Origin: an uncultured Rhodospirillales bacterium
GTDB taxonomy: Bacteria; Pseudomonadota; Alphaproteobacteria; Reyranellales; Reyranellaceae
Assembly: GCA_945957125.1 (NCBI GenBank)
Contig: CAMFJT010000016.1
Coordinates: 1-47,898 of the forward strand
Length of the DNA: 47,898 nucleotides
Reading direction: 5' to 3'
Both the position numbers and the translations under genes were made by a program. Under the pieces are notes generated by a model. The model was not told where the DNA came from, searched no databases, and saw nothing but the letters and a program-made list of their open reading frames with translations. Each line of letters begins with the position of its first letter. The stretch's first letter is position 1. Of this stretch, positions 1 through 9,242 are shown piece by piece.

Positions 1-14
1 GATCGCTTTTTTTG

Positions 15-52
15 CCATCGGCCGATAAATTCACAAGCTCTCCGTGGCGCTC
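15..52. repeat. Terminal repeat copy (inverted relative to 47712-47749)
   Basis: These 38 bases are the exact reverse complement of positions 47712-47749. Similarity continues outward to about base 1 through a T-run and GATCGC, against an A-run and GCGATC at the far end. The element contains the GCGCCAC/GTGGCGC half-arm of the palindrome family seen at 1168-1230. Just inward, around 55-97, a degenerate second arm ends in CACGGTCCC and contains the stop codon of the flanking gene. Seen directly; mobility is not shown. Confidence 0.85.
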
Positions 53-86
53 ATCCCATGACCATGCCGTTCTGGAAGACGCAGCG

Positions 87-1076
87 TCACGGTCCCCTTT
101 GTTGCTCCGCACGTCCTTTGATGATCGCCAGGAGGTTTTCCTCCAGGTCGCCCAGGAATAACTCGCCCCACAGCGATGCGTAGGCATTGACCGGCGTCGC
201 GATCCAGTACCGCGTCTGCAGCGTCACGAGCGTGCGCTGACTATCGAGGGGTGTAAGAGCATAGCCGCCGGTCGTCACTTGAAAGTACGGGCTGTCCGGC
301 ACGAGATGAGGGTCGGTGAATTCCCAGCCGCGACTGCCGTCGAACAGGAATTGCCAACCGATCAGCCGATTTTCCTGCCACGCATCGACCCGTTCCCTGA
401 ACGCGATGTTCATGCCCCAACTCGCCAGCCGTTCGGCACCAATCCCCTCGCCGATCAGTCTCGCCGAGAGCGGCCTGGGAATGCCGACGATGTCCTGCGA
501 GACATTCCAGCGTCCCTCGCCGGCACGCACGTCCGCAATACCGCGCAGGAATGGCCATATCCGCTCCGGTGACGCGAAGACGACGATGCTGCGGGTCACG
601 GCATAGTCCTGTCTCGGCATCGGGACGGAGGGCTCGACAACGATTACCGCAAGCGGGAGGGCGAGCGCGGTCAGGCAATACGTCCTGCCTTTGGTCAGAA
701 AGCGACGAAGATAGAACGTCGAAAACGATCCCAGCAGGCCACTGGTCAGCCAGAGCGGCGACAGAATCAGCACGCAAACGACGCCCTCCTTGAGCACCAG
801 AACGGAGATCAGGACGACCGCGAGAAACGTCCAGAACGGTACCAGGATGTAGCGCTCCAGAGCCGAGGTGCCGTGAAGATCGGCAACGTACGAGATGAAG
901 GCGCAGATGGCGGCCGGCTGCACGAGCAGGAACGCGAAGCTCACGACGCCGGGCTTGATGGCCTGCAGGAGCGCATATACCCCGATCCCGTAAGCGGCCG
1001 CGATAGCGCCTGCCGCGGCGAGCCGCAGGCTCAGGGATCGCTTCCCGTTAGGTCTTTGCTCACTCTCCGAAGCCAA
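87..1076 (-). CDS. Membrane protein with C-terminal SRPBCC-like domain
   Basis: This 329-residue protein has about five hydrophobic segments in the first 150 residues (near 18-40, 44-64, 78-95, 99-118 and 132-147). They are followed by a soluble C-terminal half (about 155-315) that looks like an SRPBCC/polyketide-cyclase fold, with a conserved-looking FASPERIWPFL start and a WQFLFDG strand. SRPBCC domains form a hydrophobic pocket; the ligand here is unknown. The start is a TTG, because no in-frame ATG or GTG occurs before the first membrane segment. The last codons (RGP and stop) lie in a degenerate repeat arm, so the C-terminus may have been set by repeat insertion. The specific function is not recognised. 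Confidence 0.75.
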   Translation of the reverse strand: MASESEQRPNGKRSLSLRLAAAGAIAAAYGIGVYALLQAIKPGVVSFAFLLVQPAAICAFISYVADLHGTSALERYILVPFWTFLAVVLISVLVLKEGVVCVLILSPLWLTSGLLGSFSTFYLRRFLTKGRTYCLTALALPLAVIVVEPSVPMPRQDYAVTRSIVVFASPERIWPFLRGIADVRAGEGRWNVSQDIVGIPRPLSARLIGEGIGAERLASWGMNIAFRERVDAWQENRLIGWQFLFDGSRGWEFTDPHLVPDSPYFQVTTGGYALTPLDSQRTLVTLQTRYWIATPVNAYASLWGELFLGDLEENLLAIIKGRAEQQRGP

Positions 1077-1110
1077 TACCGTGCCGCCTCATGTTCTTCC
1101 GCGCCATACG

Positions 1111-1146
1111 CATGACCATGGGCGAGCTGGAAGCTCGCGGTCAGAC
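1111..1146. repeat. Degenerate half-copy of the variable-arm palindrome
   Basis: The segment reads like the right half of the element at 30071-30134: a CATGA centre, then GGCGAG, then a GGAAGCTCGCGGTC arm. Only one arm is recognisable. It lies between the SRPBCC gene start and the autotransporter 3' end, next to the intact copy at 1168-1230. Confidence 0.55.
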
Positions 1147-1167
1147 AGACCATGAGCCCTCATGGCC

Positions 1168-1230
1168 GGGACCGCGCCACGGAGTGGCGCTCATCTGATG
1201 ATCATGAGCGCCACGGAGTGGCGCGGTCCC
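1168..1230. repeat. Palindromic repeat, GCGCCAC-arm type
   Basis: An inverted repeat with 27-base arms (1168-1194 and 1204-1230) starts GGGACCGCGCCAC and ends GGTCCC around a CTCAT...ATGAG centre. The only mismatches between arms are three bases in the four-base inner loop. Each arm also folds on itself (GCCAC/GTGGC). It begins 16 bases past the autotransporter stop and could act as a transcription-end or mRNA-stabilising structure, as REP elements do. Confidence 0.85.
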
Positions 1231-1246
1231 AGCGAAGACTCCTGGC

Positions 1247-4200
1247 CTACCAAGTCAGCCGGAGCCCCGCGGACAGGGCATGGGCATTGTCGCGACCGTT
1301 GATCTCGGCGTCGTAGCGCGCGTACAGCGAGGTCCGCTCGTCGAGCTTCGTGTTGAGCGCAAGGCCGATGGTCGCGGCATCCCGCAGCGGCTGCGCTCCG
1401 TAGACGGTGAAGGGCACTGCGGGTGCACCGGCAAAGGATGCCGTCATCGGCCGAAGCGTCGAGGCATATTCGTGCGCCCAACCCAGCCGAAGCGACAGGG
1501 CGAGATCCCGCTGCTGGCCCAACGGCAGCCTGCCCGACAGATCCATGCCCAGCACGGTGCGGATGCTGGTCGTGTTCTGGCCCGCCACATTGAGGTCGAG
1601 CGAGCCCGCGCCACTCTCGGCGAGCGAGGATTGCGACGCGGTGACGGACTGGAAGCGCACGAATGGCGTCACGGCTGCCTGGTAGGCGTCATTCAGGCCG
1701 AACCGATAGCCTGTCTCGACCTGTCCCAGGAACTGCGAGGCCCCGGTGCTGCCGTTGGCGGTCCGCGTCGACAGGCCGGGGATCGCGATCACCCGCTGCA
1801 AGCGATTGTCCGACCACGCATAGCCGGCCACCGCGTCGGCGTAGAAGGCGCCTTGCGCGAAGGAGGAATAGAGGACCGCGCTGTAGCTGTCGGACCAGCC
1901 CGTGCCCTGGAAGCCGCCGACCCATTGCCGCGCGCTGCCGTAACCGACGGCCAGGCCGACGACGAACCGGGGATCGACCCGGTAGTCGGCGCCGACCGCA
2001 ACGCCGCTCATGTTGTAGGTCAGGGCGCCGGCGTTTGCGTCGCCGCCGACGGCGCCGAAACCGCCGAGGCCGCTGAACCACGCGCTCCAGCGCGCCTCCG
2101 GCACCTCGCACACCTCGAGACAGGCGCCGCCCCCGCCGGGCAGCAGAGCCACCCGCGTGACGGTGCCCGCGCCGGAGCGCGCGGCGGCGACCTGCTGACC
2201 GACGCCGTTGAGAAACATCAGTCCGGACTGGAGGTTCACGGTGCCGAAGCCGGAATAGGGTTGGCCGCTGATGGCGTTCAGCGCCGCCGGGCCGAGCTGC
2301 CGGTCGAGGCCGATCATCGCGGCATGGACATCCGCAAAATCTCCGGTGGAGGTCGGCGCCACACTATCCAGCGCCTGGGCAACGGCGAGCTGGTTCGCCG
2401 ACTGCGCCCCGCTCGCGAAGGCATTCGCCGCGCGCGTCAGGGTGAGATAGGCATTGTTCGAATCGTAGCTCAGCGTCGGCACCAGGAACGCGAGGTTGCT
2501 GCTGACCCCCGAATAGGTCCCGCTGAGGCCGCCCGTTGCCGTGACGATCGTGTACTGCGTCGACTGGCGGTAGCTGCCTTGTGCGGCAAGCACCTGCACT
2601 GTTCCGCCGTTGATCGTCGCCGTGCCGGGCGCGCCGCTCACGCTGATCAGGTCCGACTGGCCGCTCGCATTGGCCTCGACCTGATAGACGCCGCCGTTCT
2701 GCACGAAGCTGCCGCTGACATTCAGCGTGCCGATCGAGTTGCCCGGCGCGACGGTTCCTCCGTTGCCGACGAACGGTCCCGAGATCGACCCGTTGCCGCC
2801 GATCGAGCCGCCCGATCCGACCGTCACGCCACCGGCGAGACTGCCGTTGACCACCAACATTCCCGCGGTGACGGTGGTGCCATTCACCGTGCTTGCACCG
2901 TTCAGGGTAAGAGTGCCGGTGCCCTGCTTGGTCAACGCGCCCGTGCCGACGATCGAGCCGCTGAAGGTCGTCGAGCCGGCGCTCCCGACCGTGAGATCTT
3001 TCGCACCGAGAAGCACCGCGGACCCCACGACGCCCGCAAGACCCAGGATCGTGGTGCCGCCCGTCGCCGCCGAAACATCGAAGGTGGCAAGGGTGCCCGC
3101 GAGGTTGACCGGGCTGGCGGCAAGGCTTCCTGCCCCGCTCAGCGCCAGCTGTGCATTGGCTTGCACCGTTGCCGCGCCGGTAAAGGTATTCGCTCCGCTC
3201 AGCGTGAGCCGGCCTCCGGCAACATTGATCTGGCCACCGGTGCCTCCGCCCAGGCCACCGTCCCGGATGCTTCCCGCGAATGCCGAGTCCTGCGCGACCG
3301 TCAGGGTCTTGCTGCCCAGTTGCACCACGGCCGCCCCGATCGAATCGGAAAGGCTCCCGATCGACGTCCCTGCCGTGACTCGCGAAACGTCGAGGATGCC
3401 GGTGGTGCCGCCCTGGTACTGGAACTGGATGCCGGCCGCGGCCAGCGAGCCGGAGCCGACGAGGCCGACCGTGCTGCCGGCACCGATGCCCAGGGCCCCC
3501 GAGAAGCTCGAAACGCCGGACAGGGAAACGTTCGCCGACGTCGTGATCTGGCCAGTGCCGGTAAAGGCGCCCCCGAAGGTGCCGGCGCCGCGAAGCTCGA
3601 GCGATCCGCTACCCACGGCTACCGTACCGGCGCCGCCCAGCCCGGAGATCGCGACGGTCGGCGCGGCCAGCGCCAGCGTCGCGCCGGAAGCGACGGTTAT
3701 CAGGGGCGAGGCCGTGTAGTCCGCTCCGGACAGGGACGTCGTCCCCTCCAGGATGTTCATGTTGCCGCTGAAACCGGGCGACGACTGGAGCGTCACTTGC
3801 CCGGCGCCGGTCGCCGTGAGGTCCCCCGCGCCGCTGACGGGGACCGAAACCGCCAGCCCGCCGCCGGCGACAATCGTTCCGCCGCCCGCGCCCAGCTCGA
3901 TGACGCGGGACGTGCTCAGATTCGCCAAGGGCTGGAACGTGCCGCCGTTGAGGAGCGTCACGGTGCCCGCCGTGCTGCCCAGGCTGGCGTCGGAACCTGC
4001 AAGCAGGGTCGCGCCGTTCACGATCGTGCCGCCGCTGTAGCTGTTGGCGCTCTGGAGGAAGATCGTCCCCGGCCCATTGACGACGACCGAATAGCTGCCT
4101 GCGTTGCTTCCCGTACCGCCCGACCCGGTCTGATCCGCGATGCCTCCGGGGATCACCTGAAGGATGCCGCTGCCGGGTGCAAACGTCAGCGCGCCGTTGC

Positions 4201-5461
4201 CTTGCAGGAAGATGTTCTGGCCGAACGCGCTGCCGGCAGAGCCTGCATTGCCGCCGGCGCTAGCCTGGCCGCCGTTGCCCGCGGTCACGGAGTTGCCGTC
4301 GATGAGCAGAGGCCCGGCCACGGTGAGCGTGCCGCCTTGCTGGATCGCGATCGCGCCGCCCGCGCCCAATCCGCCCCCGCCGGCACCATGGCCGGCGCCT
4401 CCCTGCCCCCCTCCGAACCCGCCCGCGGCGACAGGGGCGCCACTGAAGGTGGCGCCGCCGCCACCGCCGCCAAATCCGCCGGCGCCGCCGGCGACGCCAA
4501 TTCCAGCGGTTCCGGCGCCGCCACCACCGCCAAACCCACCATTTCCACCGCCACCGAAGAAGGAACCGGTGCCGCCGCCACCGCCGCCGAATCCGCCACT
4601 GCCGCCGTTCGAGGACGTTGCCGACTGGCCTCCGACACCTCCTCCGCCACCCGGCGCTGGCTCCAGGTTCGAGGTATTGGGCGGACCGTTGCCACCCCCT
4701 CCGCCGGCAATCCCTCCCGGCAGGGAGGTGGGCGGGGCGCCGGCACCGCCGCTTGCCGCACCCGAAACGATGCCGGGCCCAGCGACGGCGCTGTCTCCGC
4801 CGCCGACTGCGAGGAGGCCGATGCCGCCACCGCCACCGCTTCCTGTCTGACCGGAACCGCCGGCCAGGCCGGAAGAGCCGCCGGCGCCGCCCATGCCACC
4901 ACCGCCGCCGCCATTTGGACCGGTGTTTTGCGCACCGCCGTTGCCGCCGATCGCGGCGTTGTTGCTGAGGTTGACGTTGAGCACCGTCACCGAAGCGCCG
5001 GACGCTATGAAAAGCGCTCCGCCAAGACCGGCGCCTCCGCCGCCCCCAGAGATTCCAGCACCTCCGGCGCCTCCCCTGGCAACCGCATTCTGGATCGTCA
5101 GGTTCTGGATCGTGACGTTGCCCGAGTAGACGAACAGGCCCCGATAGGTGTTGGCACCATTGAGCGTCGCCCCATAGGCCGCGATCGTGACGTTGCCGTT
5201 GATCGCCGGCAGGTCGCTGGCCAAGGTGATCGTGCCCGCCGTGTTGACGCCGAAGCTGATCGTGTTGTTGCCGCCGGCGGCATTGGCGTTGACGATCGCC
5301 TGCCGAAAGGATCCCGGGCCGCTATCGTTGTTGTTGGTGACCGCGAAATCCGCGGCAGCCGCCGGAAGCGTACAGAACGTACCGGCTCCGCCGGCGACGA
5401 GCAGCAATCCAACAACCGGCCAGCCGCGTCGGGCCGCCGTAATACTCTCAATCCGACCCAC
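1247..5461 (-). CDS. Giant glycine-rich autotransporter (type V secretion)
   Basis: This 1404-residue autotransporter starts at a GTG with a G-rich upstream stretch. Residues 1-37 form a long signal peptide ending in a run of alanines. A region with the motif NNNDSGPGSFRQAI resembles the start of polymorphic outer-membrane or right-handed beta-helix passengers. Residues about 130-390 are extremely glycine-rich (GGGGG, GFGGGGG), like PE_PGRS proteins. Next come repeated TLTLNGA / GSGGSIGGNGSI beta-strand repeats of the PATR type, with APGNSIGTL near the end of the passenger. From about residue 1120 there is a typical autotransporter beta-barrel (ARWSAWFSG start) ending in RLTW, an aromatic C-terminus as needed for outer-membrane assembly. 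The passenger is presumably displayed on the surface; adhesion is an inference only. Confidence 0.93.
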   Translation of the reverse strand: MGRIESITAARRGWPVVGLLLVAGGAGTFCTLPAAAADFAVTNNNDSGPGSFRQAIVNANAAGGNNTISFGVNTAGTITLASDLPAINGNVTIAAYGATLNGANTYRGLFVYSGNVTIQNLTIQNAVARGGAGGAGISGGGGGAGLGGALFIASGASVTVLNVNLSNNAAIGGNGGAQNTGPNGGGGGGMGGAGGSSGLAGGSGQTGSGGGGGIGLLAVGGGDSAVAGPGIVSGAASGGAGAPPTSLPGGIAGGGGGNGPPNTSNLEPAPGGGGGVGGQSATSSNGGSGGFGGGGGGTGSFFGGGGNGGFGGGGGAGTAGIGVAGGAGGFGGGGGGATFSGAPVAAGGFGGGQGGAGHGAGGGGLGAGGAIAIQQGGTLTVAGPLLIDGNSVTAGNGGQASAGGNAGSAGSAFGQNIFLQGNGALTFAPGSGILQVIPGGIADQTGSGGTGSNAGSYSVVVNGPGTIFLQSANSYSGGTIVNGATLLAGSDASLGSTAGTVTLLNGGTFQPLANLSTSRVIELGAGGGTIVAGGGLAVSVPVSGAGDLTATGAGQVTLQSSPGFSGNMNILEGTTSLSGADYTASPLITVASGATLALAAPTVAISGLGGAGTVAVGSGSLELRGAGTFGGAFTGTGQITTSANVSLSGVSSFSGALGIGAGSTVGLVGSGSLAAAGIQFQYQGGTTGILDVSRVTAGTSIGSLSDSIGAAVVQLGSKTLTVAQDSAFAGSIRDGGLGGGTGGQINVAGGRLTLSGANTFTGAATVQANAQLALSGAGSLAASPVNLAGTLATFDVSAATGGTTILGLAGVVGSAVLLGAKDLTVGSAGSTTFSGSIVGTGALTKQGTGTLTLNGASTVNGTTVTAGMLVVNGSLAGGVTVGSGGSIGGNGSISGPFVGNGGTVAPGNSIGTLNVSGSFVQNGGVYQVEANASGQSDLISVSGAPGTATINGGTVQVLAAQGSYRQSTQYTIVTATGGLSGTYSGVSSNLAFLVPTLSYDSNNAYLTLTRAANAFASGAQSANQLAVAQALDSVAPTSTGDFADVHAAMIGLDRQLGPAALNAISGQPYSGFGTVNLQSGLMFLNGVGQQVAAARSGAGTVTRVALLPGGGGACLEVCEVPEARWSAWFSGLGGFGAVGGDANAGALTYNMSGVAVGADYRVDPRFVVGLAVGYGSARQWVGGFQGTGWSDSYSAVLYSSFAQGAFYADAVAGYAWSDNRLQRVIAIPGLSTRTANGSTGASQFLGQVETGYRFGLNDAYQAAVTPFVRFQSVTASQSSLAESGAGSLDLNVAGQNTTSIRTVLGMDLSGRLPLGQQRDLALSLRLGWAHEYASTLRPMTASFAGAPAVPFTVYGAQPLRDAATIGLALNTKLDERTSLYARYDAEINGRDNAHALSAGLRLTW
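4291..5071 (-). repeat. Low-complexity glycine-encoding tract in the autotransporter passenger
   Basis: The plus strand shows dense GCCGCCACC/CCGCCGCC repeats, read on the minus strand as GGC/GGT glycine codons. The glycine blocks are broken by short Phe, Ala and Ser islands. The protein pattern resembles mycobacterial PGRS tracts. Such tracts are prone to slippage and recombination, so length variation between strains is likely; this is inference. Confidence 0.8.
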
Positions 5462-5686
5462 GCAACCCCCGCCCCATCTGCAAAGCCATCTTTGCCGAGC
5501 GACTGAAGAAGGTCATCATCTTTTTCCAGGCACGGACCCGGTAGCCGCACGGCCGGCATTCCCTCATTGTGCGTTCTTCAGTCAGTTGGGTTCTGCTGGG
5601 CGCGCGCGCCTGCAGCGACCAGCGCGGGGGAGACGAGTGGCCGTGGACGCAGCACAGTTGGCGAATAACCGGACGGCAGAACGCCG

Positions 5687-6433
5687 ATGATGGAGTTCTT
5701 CATCATCGCAGGCCTGATCTTCGGTGTCCTGGCGACGCACGAGATCGGCTTCCGGCTGGGATCGATGGTCCGCACCGCCGACGAGCCGTTCGACCGGCAA
5801 GTGGGCCTGGTTCGCGCATCGACGGCCGCCCTGGTCGCATTCCTGGTCGGCTTCGCCTTTTCCGGCGCGGCATCGCGCTTCATCGACCGGATGGACATCA
5901 TCGTGAAGGAGGCAAACGCGCTTGGCACGGCCTACCTGCGCGCCGATACCCTTGCCGATCCGCAACGCAGCGAGCTGAAGGCCGCGCTGAAGGAATACAC
6001 CGCCGACCGCGTTCAGCTCCTGAGCGGCGAACGGCGCGAGCGCATCGCGCCTCTGCTCGCCAAGGTCGGCGGCCTGCACGAACGCATGTGGCGCGCGGCA
6101 TTCAAGGGCACACAGGAGAACGCGACGCTGGCGCTGCTGGTGATGCCGCCGGTCAACGAGGTCATCGATCTCCATGCCGTGCATCTCGCCATGGCGCGGA
6201 GGCATCTGCCGTTGCCGATCATGGCGGTGCTGCTGGGGACGGCGGCGGTCGGCATCGGCCTGATCGGCTTCGGTAACGGCCGCCTGGGCCGTCGCTTCAC
6301 CTTGCTGGACTCCGTCTACGGCGTGGTTCTCGCGGTCGCCCTGTGGATGACGATCGACCTGGATTACCCGGCCCTGGGCATCATTCAGCTGAGCAATCTC
6401 TCCGTCGTGGAAGCCTTGGCCGCCATGAAGTGA
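5687..6433 (+). CDS. Bestrophin-like (DUF4239-type) membrane protein
   Basis: This 248-residue protein has an N-terminal membrane segment (about 4-22), a second one near 40-60 (STAALVAFLVGFAFSGA), a central helical region, and two C-terminal membrane segments (about 180-200 and 210-228). The stretch IVKEANALGTAYLRAD is typical of the DUF4239 family, where VxEANAIGTAYLR is the hallmark. The family is compared with bestrophin anion channels, but no function is proven. Two start codons occur in tandem (ATGATG); no clear Shine-Dalgarno sequence decides between them. The gene is divergent from the autotransporter, with 225 bases between starts in which I see no strong promoter. Confidence 0.75.
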   Translation: MMEFFIIAGLIFGVLATHEIGFRLGSMVRTADEPFDRQVGLVRASTAALVAFLVGFAFSGAASRFIDRMDIIVKEANALGTAYLRADTLADPQRSELKAALKEYTADRVQLLSGERRERIAPLLAKVGGLHERMWRAAFKGTQENATLALLVMPPVNEVIDLHAVHLAMARRHLPLPIMAVLLGTAAVGIGLIGFGNGRLGRRFTLLDSVYGVVLAVALWMTIDLDYPALGIIQLSNLSVVEALAAMK

Positions 6434-6477
6434 GCGATCGAATCGGCGATCCGTGCCGATCCGCTGCGACCGCAGTC

Positions 6478-7767
6478 CTACTTTGCCTTCTTCTCGCGCA
6501 GCTTCTTCCAGTATTCGAGGCGCTTGACGATCTCGCGCTCGAAGCCGCGCTCGACCGGGCGGTAGTATTCCTCGCGGGCCATGCCGTCGGGGAAGTAGTT
6601 CTGGCCGGAGAAGCCGTCCTCGGCATTGTGGTCGTACTGATAGCCGCTGCCGTAACCGATCTGCTTCATCAGCTTGGTCGGCGCGTTCAGGATGTGCATC
6701 GGCGGCGTCAGCGAGCCGTACTGCTTGGCCGACCGTTTTGCCGCGCCGAATGCAACGTAGCCGGCGTTCGATTTCGGCGCGGTGCCGAGATAGATCACCG
6801 CCTGCGCGATGGCGAGCTCGCCCTCGGGCGAGCCGAGCCGGTCGTAGGTATCCCACGCCGCCAGTGTCTGCGTCAGCGCATTGGGATCGGCCATGCCGAT
6901 ATCCTCGACGGCGAAACGCACCAGCCGGCGGGCGATGTATTTCGGGTCCTCGCCGCCATCGAGCATGCGCGCGAAATAGTACAGCGCAGCATCGACGTCG
7001 GAGCCGCGCAGCGACTTGTGCAGCGCGCTGATCAGGTTGTAGTGCGCTTCCTGGGCCTTGTCGTAGAGCGGCGCGCGCTTCTGCAGCAGGGTCGCCAGCC
7101 GCTCCGGCGACACCGGCCCCGGCTCCTTGAGCTGGGCAAGCTGCTCGGCCAGCGTGATCAGATAGCGCCCGTCGCCGTCGGCCATCGCGAACAGCGCGGC
7201 GCGGCCCTGCTCATCGACCGGCAGCGTCTTGCCGAGAGCGGCCTCGGCGCGGTCGAGCAGGGTGGCGAGCGCGGCGTCGTCGAGCCGGCGCAGCACCAGC
7301 ACCTGGCAGCGCGACAGCAGCGCGGCGTTGAGCTCGAACGAAGGGTTCTCCGTGGTCGCCCCGACCAGCGTGACCGTGCCGTCCTCGACATAGGGCAGGA
7401 AACCGTCCTGCTGGGCACGATTGAAGCGATGGATCTCGTCGACGAACAGCAGCGTGCCCTTGCCGTCGTTGCGCCGCTTGCGGGCGGCCTCGAACACCTT
7501 GCGCAGGTCGGCGACGCCGGAGAACACCGCCGACAGCGGCTCGAAATGCAGGCCGACCGCCTCGGCCAGCAGCCGCGCGATCGTCGTCTTGCCGCAGCCC
7601 GGCGGTCCCCACAGGATCAGCGAGGAGAGCTTGCGCACCGCCAGCATGCGGCCCAGCGGGCCGTCAGGCCCGAGCAGGTGATCCTGGCCGAGCACGTCGC
7701 CGATCGTGCGCGGCCGCAGGCGCTCGGCCAACGGCGTCGGCGCGAGGGAGGCGAACAGCTCGGCCAT
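6478..7767 (-). CDS. rarA: Replication-associated recombination protein A (AAA ATPase)
   Basis: This 429-residue clamp-loader-like ATPase acts at stalled replication forks and is known as MgsA/RarA in E. coli and WRNIP1/Mgs1 in eukaryotes. The N-terminus has RPRTIGDVLGQDHLL, Walker A GPPGCGKTT, Walker B LLFVDEIHRFN and sensor GATTENPSFE. The C-terminal MgsA oligomerisation domain includes KSLRGSDVDAALYYFARML and PPMHILNAPTKLMK. The ATG at 7767 was chosen because the family starts with MAELF-like residues followed by the PLAERLRP motif, and because it falls 14 bases after the stop of the upstream protease gene. Co-transcription with that DegP-type protease is likely and is an arrangement I recall from other alphaproteobacteria. 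Confidence 0.95.
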   Translation of the reverse strand: MAELFASLAPTPLAERLRPRTIGDVLGQDHLLGPDGPLGRMLAVRKLSSLILWGPPGCGKTTIARLLAEAVGLHFEPLSAVFSGVADLRKVFEAARKRRNDGKGTLLFVDEIHRFNRAQQDGFLPYVEDGTVTLVGATTENPSFELNAALLSRCQVLVLRRLDDAALATLLDRAEAALGKTLPVDEQGRAALFAMADGDGRYLITLAEQLAQLKEPGPVSPERLATLLQKRAPLYDKAQEAHYNLISALHKSLRGSDVDAALYYFARMLDGGEDPKYIARRLVRFAVEDIGMADPNALTQTLAAWDTYDRLGSPEGELAIAQAVIYLGTAPKSNAGYVAFGAAKRSAKQYGSLTPPMHILNAPTKLMKQIGYGSGYQYDHNAEDGFSGQNYFPDGMAREEYYRPVERGFEREIVKRLEYWKKLREKKAK

Positions 7768-7781
7768 GCCCGCAGGCCCCG

Positions 7782-9152
7782 TCAGCGGAACTGGATGGTC
7801 GAGACCATGCCCTCGCGGCCGATGCTCAGGCTCGACACGCCGGTGGCGATGCGCTTCTTGAGGTCGGCGACGCTCTTCACGTCCTGGCCGTTGACCGCCG
7901 CCACCATGTCGCCCACCCGCAGGAAGCGCGCGGCGTAGGAGCCCTGCTGCACCTCGACCACGGCGACGCCGTTGCGCCATTCGGACACGCCCATCTCGTC
8001 GGCCACCGCCGGCGACATGTTGACGACCGTCGCGCCCGACAAGGCATGGCGCCCGTCGAGCCGCGCGCGATCGCGCGGCGGATCCTCCGGCGGCGCCGCC
8101 AGGGGCACCTCGAGCACGATTTCCTTGCCGCCGCGGATGACCTTGACCGGCACGACATCGCCGACCGCGAGCGTGGCGAGGCGGAAGCGCAGGCCGGCTT
8201 CGTCGTCGATCGGCTGCTCGCGCATCGCAACGATCACGTCGTTACGCCGGAAGCCCGCCTTCTCGCCCGGGCCGGTGGCATAGACTTCCTTGACGATCAG
8301 GCCGGCCGGCCGCGGCAGGTTGAGGCCCGCGGCAAGATCGGCAGTCACCCGCTGCATGGAGATGCCGAGCCACGGCCGCACGATCCGGCCGCCCGATTCG
8401 CCGGTGGCGACGATGCGGGCCACGATGTTCGACGGCGTGGCGAAGCCGATGCCCACCGAGCCGCCGGTCTGGGAGTAGATCGCGGTGTTGATGCCGATCA
8501 GGCGCCCGTCGAGGCTGACCAGGGCGCCGCCCGAATTGCCCGGATTGATGGCCGCGTCGGTCTGGATGAAGAAGCTCGAATCGTTGATCCCGCCGGCCGA
8601 GCGCGCCAGCGCGGAGATGATGCCGCTGGTGACGGTCTGGTTCAGGCCGAACGGATTGCCGATCGCCAGCACCACGTCGCCGACCTCGATCGAATCGGAA
8701 TCGCGCATCTGGACGAAGGGGAACTTCTCGCCCGCCGTGTCGATGCGCAGCAGGGCGAGGTCGTAGCGTTCGTCGGTCGTCACCAGCGTGGCGTCGAACT
8801 CGCGCCGGTCGGCGAGCACGACGCGGATCTCGTCGGCGCCCTTGACCACGTGGGCGTTGGTGACAATCAGCCCGTCGGCCTTGACCAGCACACCGGAGCC
8901 CAAGGAGTTCTGCACCCGCTGGCCGTCCGGCGGCATCCCGGGAAAGGGGAACGGCAGGCGACGCTGCACCCGCGCGGTGGTCGTGGTGTAGATGTTCACC
9001 ACCGCGGGCGACACTTTCTTTACCAGCGGCGCAAAGGAATAGGACAGCTCGGTCCGGCTGTTGGGCAGGGTCTGCGCCACGGCCGGCAACGACCCGGCCG
9101 CGGCAAGGGCTGCCGCCGTCAGCATCAATCCCACGATCGTCCGCCGCATCAT
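7782..9152 (-). CDS. DegP/HtrA-type periplasmic serine endopeptidase
   Basis: This 456-residue trypsin-like protease belongs to the HtrA (Do) family, which degrades or refolds damaged periplasmic proteins. A signal peptide (MRRTIVGLM... ending PAVAQ) precedes the catalytic domain. The triad is visible as TNAHVV (His), YDLALL (Asp) and NPGNSGGALV (Ser). Two PDZ domains follow, including GLIVKEVYATGPGEKAGFR and the second with VVEVQQGSYAARFLRVGD. A strong GGAGG lies just before tandem ATGATG codons; spacing favours the second ATG, but the outer one is annotated. An RRLPFPFPGMPP stretch resembles the LA loop of DegQ/DegP members. The rarA gene follows 14 bases downstream. Confidence 0.94.
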   Translation of the reverse strand: MMRRTIVGLMLTAAALAAAGSLPAVAQTLPNSRTELSYSFAPLVKKVSPAVVNIYTTTTARVQRRLPFPFPGMPPDGQRVQNSLGSGVLVKADGLIVTNAHVVKGADEIRVVLADRREFDATLVTTDERYDLALLRIDTAGEKFPFVQMRDSDSIEVGDVVLAIGNPFGLNQTVTSGIISALARSAGGINDSSFFIQTDAAINPGNSGGALVSLDGRLIGINTAIYSQTGGSVGIGFATPSNIVARIVATGESGGRIVRPWLGISMQRVTADLAAGLNLPRPAGLIVKEVYATGPGEKAGFRRNDVIVAMREQPIDDEAGLRFRLATLAVGDVVPVKVIRGGKEIVLEVPLAAPPEDPPRDRARLDGRHALSGATVVNMSPAVADEMGVSEWRNGVAVVEVQQGSYAARFLRVGDMVAAVNGQDVKSVADLKKRIATGVSSLSIGREGMVSTIQFR

Positions 9153-9242
9153 GCCTCCGCGGTTTGTGCGCCCCGTCCGTCCGGCTGGCATATGCATTGC
9201 TGCGCCGGCCGGCAAGCCATCAAAACACAGGGAGCGCTTGCC

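Noticed and set aside
1280-5506. 1408-residue open frame on the plus strand
   Set aside because: It mirrors the autotransporter gene; high GC and glycine codons leave the opposite strand without stops. It has no recognisable domain, while the minus strand has signal, PATR and barrel domains.
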